DNA of 5,872 nt, taken from contig JAADHD010000079.1 of the NCBI GenBank assembly GCA_013152075.1, forward strand, positions 1-5,872, written 5' to 3'. Made by a program: the position numbers and the translations under genes. Below the pieces are notes generated by a model. That model saw only the letters and a list, made by a program, of their open reading frames with translations, had not been told where the DNA came from and ran no database searches. Numbering within the stretch: the first letter of the stretch is position 1; each line of letters opens with the position of its first letter. Of this stretch, positions 1-5,832 are shown piece by piece. This DNA is from Verrucomicrobiota bacterium. GTDB lineage: Bacteria > Verrucomicrobiota > Verrucomicrobiia > Verrucomicrobiales > DEV007.

Positions 1-103
1 TTACAGTGAGAAAGTTTCCTCGTTCTTATTTGGGATCATTCAGGATTTCTAGGAACCAAACGACTCGACACTACGGAGAGTCTCACTATTGGAGCTGATA
101 AGC
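1..103. other. Left-edge non-coding stretch
   Basis: No gene is supported here. On the minus strand, downstream of the hydrolase stop, the frames are closed by frequent stops; the longest open piece is about a dozen codons. There is no strong hairpin followed by a T-run, so no terminator for the hydrolase gene can be named. Only the last bases of a neighbouring gene could be hidden at the extreme edge. Confidence 0.5.
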
Positions 104-718
104 TTATGAACCTCCTGATTCTCGAATCAAAGAAAAAAAAGACTGGGCCATAATCCGATACCCCTCTTCATTCGGATGAGCTAGATCACTTTTCAATGAT
201 GATGACGACAATACTTTGCCAATTGTCTTCGCGTCGAAGGGCAAGTCATACTCATCTGCCAACTCTCCATACAAAGCCGGAGTCCTGAGCAACAGCCCGG
301 GCTCCGGAACACCCACCATGATAATTTCGGCATTGGCATTTTTTATCAACCGAATCATCTCCACGAGATTCGCTTTCAGTTTCTTTTTGGATTGTTTTTG
401 CAACATATCATTCCCTCCCAAACAGAGAATGACGAGATCCGGCTGATTTTTTTCCAATACAACCGGAAGCCTGCGAAGTCCTTCGGAGGTAGTTTCCCCC
501 GAAATGCCGGCATTGATCACACGGCACTCAAGCAACTCTGCCAACACGGACGGATAGCTTTCATCTCTCTCCACCCCAAAGCCAAAAGTCAGGCTGTCGC
601 CAAATGCGACAACTGTAGAATCTCCTGTAAGCCCCTCAATCTTTGGTTGTCCCCCACACGCGCTGAACAAAGCAACGATAAGCAAAAGGCTGGAAATGGT
701 GCGATTCCTCATCTTCAT
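104..718 (-). CDS. SGNH/GDSL hydrolase, TesA/arylesterase-like, probable lipoprotein
   Basis: A 204-residue serine esterase of the SGNH fold. The N-terminus is short and basic, then hydrophobic at residues 8-20, and ends in F-S-A-C21-G, a slightly atypical lipobox (F instead of L at -3), so a lipid-anchored envelope protein is likely. Block I is G40-D41-S42-L43 with S42 as nucleophile. Block II is N-A-G71 in an N-A-G-I-S-G-E-T-T stretch typical of the TesA/arylesterase branch. Block III is G101-G-N103-D, and block V is D178-x-x-H181-P-N. All catalytic and oxyanion positions are present and the length fits the family. Branch members act as thioesterases, lysophospholipases or arylesterases; the substrate here is unknown. 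The ATG at 718 has no clear Shine-Dalgarno sequence, and the in-frame ATG at 712 would serve equally. The gene is divergent from the DUF1501 gene and shares its 228-bp upstream region. Confidence 0.9.
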   Translation of the reverse strand: MKMRNRTISSLLLIVALFSACGGQPKIEGLTGDSTVVAFGDSLTFGFGVERDESYPSVLAELLECRVINAGISGETTSEGLRRLPVVLEKNQPDLVILCLGGNDMLQKQSKKKLKANLVEMIRLIKNANAEIIMVGVPEPGLLLRTPALYGELADEYDLPFDAKTIGKVLSSSSLKSDLAHPNEEGYRIMAQSFFSLIRESGGS

Positions 719-771
719 CCATCAACAGTTTAGCAAACGTGACGACCGGCGGTCAATGCAAAGGCGCAAAT

Positions 772-803
772 TTCGCATAGCTTTTCTCAATATTCGCATA
801 GCT
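772..803 (+). repeat. Pair of 11-bp direct repeats, possible operator
   Basis: TTCGCATAGCT occurs at 772-782 and again at 793-803, exactly 21 bp apart, which is close to two helical turns, so both copies face the same side of the DNA. They sit between the divergent starts of the SGNH hydrolase (718) and the DUF1501 gene (947). A 9-base part of the unit (TTCGCATAG) recurs at 2424-2432. The spacing and position suggest a regulator binding site, but no known factor matches. The repeats are seen directly; their role is inferred. Confidence 0.45.
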
Positions 804-837
804 CAAAACCCAAGAAGAAACCTATCTTATCAGTATG

Positions 838-896
838 CCACTCACTTTGTAATCTGAGTGGTGAACATCGTAAGTTCATTGGCGTTCAAGATGAAC
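838..896 (+). promoter_or_regulatory. Leader with consecutive and competing inverted repeats
   Basis: Three inverted repeats follow each other upstream of the DUF1501 gene. The first is CCACTCA (838-844) with TGAGTGG (855-861), a perfect 7-bp stem with a 10-base loop. The second is TGAAC (862-866) with GTTCA (874-878). The third is GTTCA (884-888) with TGAAC (892-896). The middle arm GTTCAT (874-879) can instead pair with ATGAAC (891-896), so the second stem and this longer one exclude each other. If transcribed, this could be a structured 5' leader; if not, the repeats may be protein sites. No poly-T follows, so it is not an ordinary terminator. No known riboswitch class is recognised. Confidence 0.35.
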
Positions 897-946
897 TCGC
901 GAATCTATACCTCAAACACAAACAAGGAAGAAAGGAAAGCAAGGTA

Positions 947-2260
947 ATGAATAAATCTGCAAATAAATTGGACGGACAGAGTCGACGCACGTTCATGATG
1001 AACACGGCTAAGAGCGCATTAGGCGTGAGTATGGTGCCTATACTGGGAAACGATCGAGTCTATGGCGCCAAGGGAGGCGGCGGAAAAGCCGAACACTGCA
1101 TCTTTCTCTATATGAGCGGGGGCATGACTCATCTGGATACTTTTGACCCAAAACCCGGAGCGGAAACCCAGGGCAAAACTGGGACAGCCAAAACACCCGT
1201 GCCCGGCATAGTGCTTTCTGAATTTTTGCCAAAACTGGCCGAACGCTTTAAAGACATCGCACTGGTTCGATCCATGCAGTTGTTAACCGCCGATCACCGA
1301 GGAGCCAGCTACCGCTTGCACACCGCCTACGCTCGAAAAGCAACCATCATCCACCCAACAACCGGGCCGTGGGCGCAACGCCTGCTTGGCAAAAAACATG
1401 ACACTCTGCCGGACAGTGTAGTGATAGCATCCGGCGGCAACCATTCTGGCTCTGGTTTCATGGGGCCACTGTTAAGCCCGCTGCCAATCGGAGACCCGGA
1501 AAAAGGCATTCAGAATGTGAAAGCCACTGTTGATGACAGAGCTTTCACAAAAAGAATGAAGATGGTCGATACTTTCGATGAGACTTTTCGAAATAAATTC
1601 AAAACTGATGAAGTCAGGGCCTACTCAGACTTTTACGATGAGACCCTCAAGCTAATGAAAAGCAAGGATCTGGAAGTCTTCGATCTCAGCAAAGAGAAAC
1701 AGGAAAAACGTGACAAGTATGGAGCCAACAAATTGGGCCAGGGTTGCCTACTGGCAAAACGGCTGGTAGCCAGCGGCGTAAGACATGTCGAAGTGACCTA
1801 CGGCGGTTGGGACATGCACAACGACTTGTGGAATGTGATCCCCGAACGCGCAGGTATCATGGATAATGCCGTATCTGCATTGATCGATGATTTGAAGGCC
1901 GAAGGATTATTTGAAAAAACCCTGATCGTCTTAGCATCAGAATTTGGCAGAACTCCGCGAATCAACGCTAACGGCGGACGAGATCACCACTCAGCGGTGT
2001 TCTCAACCATGTGGGCCGGCGGAGGTATCGTCGGAGGTCAAGTATATGGGGAATCTGATGACAAAGGGATCGCTCCGAAAGAGGGCGTTGTGAACGCCAA
2101 GGATCACAACGCTACCATCGCTCATGCGATGGGCATGCCTTTGGACAAAGTCATCTACGCCCCTTCAGGCCGCCCCTTCATGGTAGCAGGCCACAAGCTG
2201 GACACCAAAACCAACGAAATGGTGCCCGAAAAGCAACCCATCATGCAACTTTTTTCCTAA
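947..2260 (+). CDS. DUF1501 family protein, Tat-exported
   Basis: A 437-residue protein of the DUF1501 family, which is related to the alkaline phosphatase/sulfatase fold and is very common in Planctomycetes and Verrucomicrobia. The N-terminus has a twin-arginine motif S12-R-R-T-F-M followed by a hydrophobic stretch near residues 24-34, so it should be folded in the cytoplasm and exported by Tat. Family landmarks include a Y-M-S-G-G-M-T-H-L-D-T-F-D-P-K-P block after the signal, G-W288-D-M-H291, E332-F-G-R-T-P and R345-D-H-H, with a C-terminal D-H-N-A-T-I-A-H block. The conserved Asp/His positions look like metal ligands, although the family's reaction is not established. Length is near the family norm. 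The ATG at 947 is chosen because it keeps the Tat motif and follows AAGGA at 932-936. In this phylum such genes often follow a DUF1549/DUF1553 cytochrome-like gene; here there is none, and the gene has its own long upstream region. Confidence 0.92.
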   Translation: MNKSANKLDGQSRRTFMMNTAKSALGVSMVPILGNDRVYGAKGGGGKAEHCIFLYMSGGMTHLDTFDPKPGAETQGKTGTAKTPVPGIVLSEFLPKLAERFKDIALVRSMQLLTADHRGASYRLHTAYARKATIIHPTTGPWAQRLLGKKHDTLPDSVVIASGGNHSGSGFMGPLLSPLPIGDPEKGIQNVKATVDDRAFTKRMKMVDTFDETFRNKFKTDEVRAYSDFYDETLKLMKSKDLEVFDLSKEKQEKRDKYGANKLGQGCLLAKRLVASGVRHVEVTYGGWDMHNDLWNVIPERAGIMDNAVSALIDDLKAEGLFEKTLIVLASEFGRTPRINANGGRDHHSAVFSTMWAGGGIVGGQVYGESDDKGIAPKEGVVNAKDHNATIAHAMGMPLDKVIYAPSGRPFMVAGHKLDTKTNEMVPEKQPIMQLFS

Positions 2261-2448
2261 CCACCTAAGCCTTTTCAGCCCCGTCCAGATGGCGCGCCCT
2301 CTTTTTGAAGGTGGTAGGCATCTGGGCGAAGCGGCTGGGCACATGAAGGCCCAGATCCAATGATTTGAGAGCACGTATCGCTCTGACCAGCTTGGTTTCA
2401 TTTGGAAGCCCCCTCCAGCAGAATTCGCATAGAACTAGCCCTCAATAA
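2261..2448. other. Convergent spacer with small inverted repeats, no gene
   Basis: This 188-bp gap lies between the ends of the plus-strand DUF1501 gene and the minus-strand DUF3859 gene. It holds several short inverted repeats: CCAGATG (2285-2291) with CATCTGG (2319-2325), ATCTGGGC (2320-2327) with GCCCAGAT (2349-2356), and CTGGGC (2335-2340) with GCCCAG (2349-2354). These arms overlap and compete. AGCCCT (2437-2442) with AGGGCT (2451-2456) straddles the DUF3859 stop codon. None is followed by a clear T-run on either strand, so intrinsic termination is possible but unproven. The open frame on the minus strand here runs into the DUF1501 gene and is not a credible gene. Confidence 0.4.
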
Positions 2449-3294
2449 CTAGGGCTTAAAAACCGTAAAGGTTTTTTCTGCCAATACGCTGTCGCCACTC
2501 TTCACCCTGAAAATCCAATCTCCCGGCACCAATTCCCAATCTTTTTCGAAAACATAAACGATAAAATTATTATCTCCAATTTCTGCCGGATAGTGGAACC
2601 TATCCTCATTAGTCCTTTGTCTGGAGACAGGGTCGAATAGATCAGGATGAGTAATTTCCAGAACTAATTCCCTCATAGCTCCTTTTGGCGATCCTTTGAC
2701 AGAAAACTTATAACCAAAAACAACACCTATTGCGGCCGGTATTCTATCCGTCTGTGAAATCAATCTTGTTTCTTCAGAATTTAACACGGCCTCATCAGCC
2801 CCCTCTGCTAGTTCATTGCTTCTGTCATCCTGATTTGAAAAAATTCCAAATTCATTAAATTCCACACTATCCACACGAACAGCCTCATCGAGATATTCCA
2901 ACACTCTGAATTTACCGTTTTTCAACATACGATACCTAAGAGTAATTTCTTTCCCCTTAAGAAGATATTCCTTTTCAGTTGGAACAATCAGCATTCTCAA
3001 CCCTTCCCCCCAATGAACATTCACTCGATAGTGAGCTAAAATTAATGTCGACACCAAGCCCAGGTCGGAAGCATGGCGAGAGCGTCGTCGATTAACCCTT
3101 CTATACTCAGTGCGCTTTTCCACATATGATTTTGAAACGATTTCAAAAGTTTCAATCTGACTCGGATTGGTGTGATTATAAAACACAATTCCAATGAAAT
3201 ACAAAACAGCTGCTCCAAAAACCACGCCTCCAAGCAATTCATGTTTACTAAAATTGTATTGCATATATAGCTTCGGATCGCTCATGTGACACAA
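2449..3294 (-). CDS. Membrane-anchored DUF3859 domain protein
   Basis: About 280 residues. Counting from the ATG at 3285, a single hydrophobic segment spans about residues 17-36, followed by a very basic patch (R-R-V-N-R-R-R-S-R) and a mostly beta-rich C-terminal part. The C-terminal half, from about residue 135, resembles DUF3859: an F-G-I-F stretch, T-D-R-I-P-A-A-I-G-x-x-F-G-Y, then E-L-V-P-G-D-W-I-F-R and a closing L-A-E-K-T-F-T-V. The function of that family is unknown. Topology is probably N-terminus inside with the domain outside, although the positive patch just after the helix argues for the opposite orientation. Start choice: the TTG at 3294 has AGGAG (3308-3312) 13 bases upstream, while the ATG at 3285 is a better codon but 22 bases from it. 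It begins 16-25 bp after the DUF2007-type gene ends and is probably in one operon with it. Sampled stretches are AT-rich (21 G/C in 2521-2580), unlike the polymerase gene. Confidence 0.75.
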   Translation of the reverse strand: MCHMSDPKLYMQYNFSKHELLGGVVFGAAVLYFIGIVFYNHTNPSQIETFEIVSKSYVEKRTEYRRVNRRRSRHASDLGLVSTLILAHYRVNVHWGEGLRMLIVPTEKEYLLKGKEITLRYRMLKNGKFRVLEYLDEAVRVDSVEFNEFGIFSNQDDRSNELAEGADEAVLNSEETRLISQTDRIPAAIGVVFGYKFSVKGSPKGAMRELVLEITHPDLFDPVSRQRTNEDRFHYPAEIGDNNFIVYVFEKDWELVPGDWIFRVKSGDSVLAEKTFTVFKP

Positions 3295-3310
3295 TAAAAA
3301 CGGGCAACTC

Positions 3311-3712
3311 CTAGGCTAGGCTTGGCCTTTTACGCTCATTCCAAGCACGCCCGCAGGTATTACAAGTAAATTGACTCTTCGCAACAGGCAAAGGGCAACT
3401 GAAAAGAAGTATCGAAAGAAACGAAAGCCTTCGGGTGAACTCATTGCTCCTCGTCTCCACGGATCCACAATAGGGACAAGATACCGTTATAACTGCCTCA
3501 GAATCACAAAGGTCGTCCTGAAGAATTTGTTTACTCAGCTCAAGATCTTCTTCATGAATTTGAACTCGAACTCCTCCAATTGCATTGGAAATCAGCCAAT
3601 CCATTTGCACCATGTACTCGTCCAAAATAACAGCCTCCACCCCCCCTGCCCCGAGCCTAAGTCGAAAAAGATGCGCTTCCTCCGGAGTACTGAATCTGGC
3701 GATAGTTATCAT
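3311..3712 (-). CDS. DUF2007-type protein with C-terminal zinc ribbon
   Basis: A 133-residue cytoplasmic protein from the ATG at 3712. Residues 1-66 match the DUF2007 pattern (sometimes named putative signal transducing protein): a start like M-I-T-I-A-R-F-S-T-P-E-E-A, a helix, then V-E-A-V-I-L-D-E and a G-G-V-R-V-Q-I strand followed by an E-D-x-x-x-S-K helix. Residues 79-120 form a zinc-ribbon-like pair of knuckles, C79-P-Y-C82-G and C117-N-T-C120-G, separated by an unusually long 34 residues that include a hydrophobic F-L-S-I-L-L-F segment. The domain's role is poorly known. An upstream GTG at 3742 would add ten residues, but these do not look like the family, so the ATG is preferred; neither has a strong Shine-Dalgarno sequence. 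The stop overlaps the AGGAG that could serve the following DUF3859 gene, which supports translational coupling of the two. Confidence 0.78.
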   Translation of the reverse strand: MITIARFSTPEEAHLFRLRLGAGGVEAVILDEYMVQMDWLISNAIGGVRVQIHEEDLELSKQILQDDLCDSEAVITVSCPYCGSVETRSNEFTRRLSFLSILLFSCPLPVAKSQFTCNTCGRAWNERKRPSLA

Positions 3713-3900
3713 GCTGATATCCCAATAATTGGTTACAAACACACTTCACCGTTTTGCAGCCAGACTTTCAAGGATCAAATACTTGCGACAGAAAAAATAT
3801 CCCCCTTGCAAGGCTTATCTCGAATGATCGTCTTACACCCGTCACTCTCGAGAATCGATTGAAAAAAACCAACTTTGGTGAAATCACGCTATCTAAACAG

Positions 3901-4722
3901 TTACTCCTTCCGAGCCTTCAGCAAAGGAATCAGATATTTGGCGGTCTCAACCGCAATCACATTGTAACCCGCCAGATTAGGATGACGGTCTCCAGTCCAT
4001 CCGGGAAGGTGGCTAAACAACGCATCTAATTCATTGCCCATAACTACTACCTTACCGCCATGAACCCGTGGTTCTAACCACTCATGATAGAGCTTGGGAA
4101 TTTTTTCCAGCGGATAACGACGGTAGTTGAGCATGTTCGGACCAAGCTTTAGCGCTTTGGCATATCCTGGATAGATATCAAACACCTTGAGATTTTCCAC
4201 TTTCGCTACCTGCCTCACCAGATCATTGATTTCCTTACTGACCTCCTCACTCGAAAACGGAATAATCGTCGTCGGAATGATCAATGCTTTGGGATGATCC
4301 TTACGCAAAACTTTGATCAACTCGTGAAAATCCTTGGGGAAATTTTCGCTGAAGTCTTTTATCCGCGCTCGGTCATTGATCCCGTAGCGAACAAAAATAT
4401 AATCGATACCCGGCAACTTAGCGCCGTTCTTCTGATAGCGCCCCTTGTCGAGCAACCGCCGAATGTATTCACCGCTCTGGCTTGAGTTGATAACACGGCA
4501 AGACGGCAGCCCATCTTCCACAGCGAGCAATTTTTCCAAGACCTGCTCGAGATGCGGCCCTTCCGGTTGGAGTAACCGCGGGATCGAGCCCTCGGTGGTG
4601 CTGTCACCCAACAGCAGAATCTGAACTTTGCCTTCATGCTCCCCACGCAGCTCGGAGGAGAGGGGCAATAAAACGAGAATCAGTAAACTAAGAGATATCA
4701 AGTGCTTCATGGGAAAATTCAT
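3901..4722 (-). CDS. Exported SGNH/GDSL-type hydrolase
   Basis: A 273-residue protein with a Sec signal peptide (hydrophobic core about residues 8-21) and then an SGNH domain. Block I is G39-D40-S41-T with S41 as nucleophile. Block II is around N79-S-S-Q-S-G84. Block III is G114-I-N116-D. The C-terminal block is G244-D245-R-H247-P-N, followed by L-A-G-Y. The Asp and His are one residue closer (D-x-H) than the usual D-x-x-H, so the exact acid partner is uncertain. Proteins of this type in PVC bacteria are often carbohydrate esterases, but no substrate can be read from the sequence. Starts at 4722 and 4710 are both in frame and both keep the signal peptide; GGGA just before the first favours 4722 only weakly, and both lie in a palindrome. 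It is divergent from the polymerase gene and about 190 bp upstream of the DUF2007-type gene on the same strand, so co-transcription with that gene is uncertain. Confidence 0.85.
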   Translation of the reverse strand: MNFPMKHLISLSLLILVLLPLSSELRGEHEGKVQILLLGDSTTEGSIPRLLQPEGPHLEQVLEKLLAVEDGLPSCRVINSSQSGEYIRRLLDKGRYQKNGAKLPGIDYIFVRYGINDRARIKDFSENFPKDFHELIKVLRKDHPKALIIPTTIIPFSSEEVSKEINDLVRQVAKVENLKVFDIYPGYAKALKLGPNMLNYRRYPLEKIPKLYHEWLEPRVHGGKVVVMGNELDALFSHLPGWTGDRHPNLAGYNVIAVETAKYLIPLLKARKE

Positions 4723-4729
4723 TTTCCCA
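4710..4729. repeat. 20-bp palindrome over the SGNH start codons
   Basis: Arms TGGGAAAAT (4710-4718) and ATTTTCCCA (4721-4729) are perfectly complementary around a 2-bp centre. On the minus strand the ATG at 4722 lies at the centre and the ATG at 4710 begins at the edge. In mRNA the centre is too tight for a full stem, but a shorter stem with a 4-base loop would hide the GGGA and flank both starts. As DNA it looks like a dimeric repressor site. The repeat is seen; the role is inferred. Confidence 0.5.
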
Positions 4730-4783
4730 ATTTACCGAAAACTTTCAACTTGGCGACGGAAAGATATCAGCGGGAGCTAATAC

Positions 4784-4797
4784 TGTTCATATGAACT
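4784..4797 (+). promoter_or_regulatory. Probable LexA (SOS) box upstream of the Y-family polymerase
   Basis: TGTTC-ATAT-GAACT matches the Verrucomicrobia LexA motif TGTTC-N4-GAACA at all but the last base; its inner 12 bp GTTCATATGAAC form a perfect palindrome. It ends 46 bp before the polymerase ATG, a usual place for an SOS operator, and possible weak promoter elements (TTCATA at 4786 with ATTTAT at 4809, 17-bp spacer) overlap it. Because the spacer is divergent, it could also affect the SGNH gene on the other strand. Motif identity is from memory of published work. Confidence 0.7.
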
Positions 4798-4831
4798 TAT
4801 TTTACTGGATTTATTTTGCTTACTGATTCAT

Positions 4832-4836
4832 GGTGA
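4832..4836 (+). promoter_or_regulatory. Ribosome binding site for the Y-family polymerase
   Basis: GGTGA lies 7 bases before the ATG at 4844. It fixes this start and excludes the out-of-frame ATG at 4837. Confidence 0.55.
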
Positions 4837-4843
4837 ATGCCCC

Positions 4844-5791
4844 ATGCCTCACCCACTACGTGCTCTTTTCATCGATATGGGCAGCTATTTTGCGTCCGTG
4901 GAGCAACACGCCCAGCCGCATTTACGAGGGAAGCCCGTGGGCGTCGCTCCGATGCTAGCGGAGACCACTTGTTGCATCGCCGCGAGTTACGAAGCGAAGG
5001 CTCACGGAGTCAAAACCGGCACGCGGGTTGCTGATGCACGGCAAATGTGTCCTGGCATTCAAATCGTCGCAGCGCGCCCGCCCCTCTATGTCGAGATGCA
5101 TCACCAAATCGTCGACCTGGTGGAGTCCTGCATTCATGTCGATCATGTCCTGTCGATCGACGAAATGGTCTGCTGGTTGCCTTATAACTGGCGCACTCAA
5201 AAAGCCGTCAGTGACGTGGTAAAAAAAATTAAACAAAAAATGACCAGCACCTTCAGCGAATCCGTTCGCTGCTCCATCGGCGTCGCCCCAAATGGCTGGT
5301 TGGCAAAAACCGCTTCCAAAATGGAAAAGCCAGATGGATTTGTGATTATCGAAGCGGATGACTTGCCGGATAAATTGCACTCGTTGGAACTCGGTGATCT
5401 GCACGGCATCGGCAGTAGCATGGAATTACGATTGCATTCCCACGGCATTCATACCGTGCGTGAACTTTGCGCCACTCCAAAACCTGCCCTGCGCGCGATC
5501 TGGAACAGCGTGGAGGGAAACCGACTGTGGCACAAACTACGCGGTGACAGCATCGATAATTATGCCGATGAACCAATCCGACGATCGATCAGTCACGGGC
5601 ATGTGCTACCACCTGACCTGCGACATCCCAGCCGCGCGATTGCCGTTGTTCACCGTTTGACTCAAAAAGCGGGAACGCGCATGCGACACCATGGCTTATT
5701 AACCACCACGCTGGAACTGCACCTGCGTTACCTGAACAAAGAGGGATGGTCGGGCAAAACGACTTTTCCCGAAACGGTGGATTCTGTGTAA
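4844..5791 (+). CDS. Y-family (DinB/UmuC-like) translesion DNA polymerase, C-terminally truncated
   Basis: A 315-residue error-prone polymerase that copies damaged DNA in the SOS response. The catalytic acids are present: D11 in F-I-D-M-G and D106-E107 in L-S-I-D-E, with the same 95-residue spacing as D8 and D103-E104 of E. coli DinB. F16 sits at the steric-gate position. Fingers and palm motifs include A-A-S-Y-E-A-K (46-52), G-V-A-P-N (146-150), L-A-K (153-155) and K-P-D-G (162-165); the thumb helix-hairpin-helix is around H187-G-I-G190. The little finger starts near residue 246 (R-R-S-I-S-H-G-H-V-L-P-P). The second Asp of the usual I-D-M-D is Gly13, a trait of a DinB-like subgroup whose members I recall as about 400 residues. 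The frame stops only about 70 residues into the little finger, at an E-T-V-D-S point where relatives continue with E-T-Q-D-T. The TAA is formed at the junction with an insertion sequence. Without the rest of the little finger and any clamp-binding tail it is probably impaired. It differs from ImuB, which lacks the catalytic acids. Confidence 0.9.
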   Translation: MPHPLRALFIDMGSYFASVEQHAQPHLRGKPVGVAPMLAETTCCIAASYEAKAHGVKTGTRVADARQMCPGIQIVAARPPLYVEMHHQIVDLVESCIHVDHVLSIDEMVCWLPYNWRTQKAVSDVVKKIKQKMTSTFSESVRCSIGVAPNGWLAKTASKMEKPDGFVIIEADDLPDKLHSLELGDLHGIGSSMELRLHSHGIHTVRELCATPKPALRAIWNSVEGNRLWHKLRGDSIDNYADEPIRRSISHGHVLPPDLRHPSRAIAVVHRLTQKAGTRMRHHGLLTTTLELHLRYLNKEGWSGKTTFPETVDSV

Positions 5792-5832
5792 CGACAACTA
5801 AAAGTGACCCCTGACGACAATTAAAAATGACC
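5791..5832 (+). repeat. Two 19-bp tandem-spaced IS end repeats
   Basis: ACGACAACTAAAAGTGACC (5791-5809) and ACGACAATTAAAAATGACC (5814-5832) agree at 17 of 19 positions and start 23 bp apart. They look like repeated transposase binding sites at the end of the element. The first overlaps the stop codon of the polymerase frame; the second contains the first candidate ATG of the element's ORF. Confidence 0.7.

Noticed and set aside
392..733. Plus-strand open frame of 113 codons
   Set aside because: It is antisense to the SGNH hydrolase, whose catalytic blocks are all intact, and its own product has no recognisable features.
884..896. GTTCA-AGA-TGAAC as a second LexA box
   Set aside because: The half-sites are 5 bp apart (GTTC-N5-GAAC) instead of 4, and the outer bases do not fit the motif.
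2165..2401. Minus-strand open frame of 78 codons across the convergent spacer
   Set aside because: Its C-terminal half is antisense to the DUF1501 gene, it has no family resemblance, and it lacks a ribosome binding site.
3804..3813. CCTTGCAAGG palindrome in the spacer upstream of the DUF2007-type gene
   Set aside because: It is a single 10-bp palindrome with no supporting promoter or repeat, so chance is a sufficient explanation.
3371..3862. Plus-strand open frame of 163 codons
   Set aside because: It lies opposite the DUF2007-type gene and its spacer; the product is low in structure and shows no family traits, while the minus-strand product has clear motifs.
4955..5404. Minus-strand open frame of 149 codons
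   Set aside because: It is a shadow of the polymerase gene, which has the catalytic residues and motifs of its family.
4844..5791. Polymerase as ImuB
   Set aside because: ImuB lacks the catalytic acids, while this protein keeps D11, D106 and E107 and has no imuA or dnaE2 neighbour in the window.
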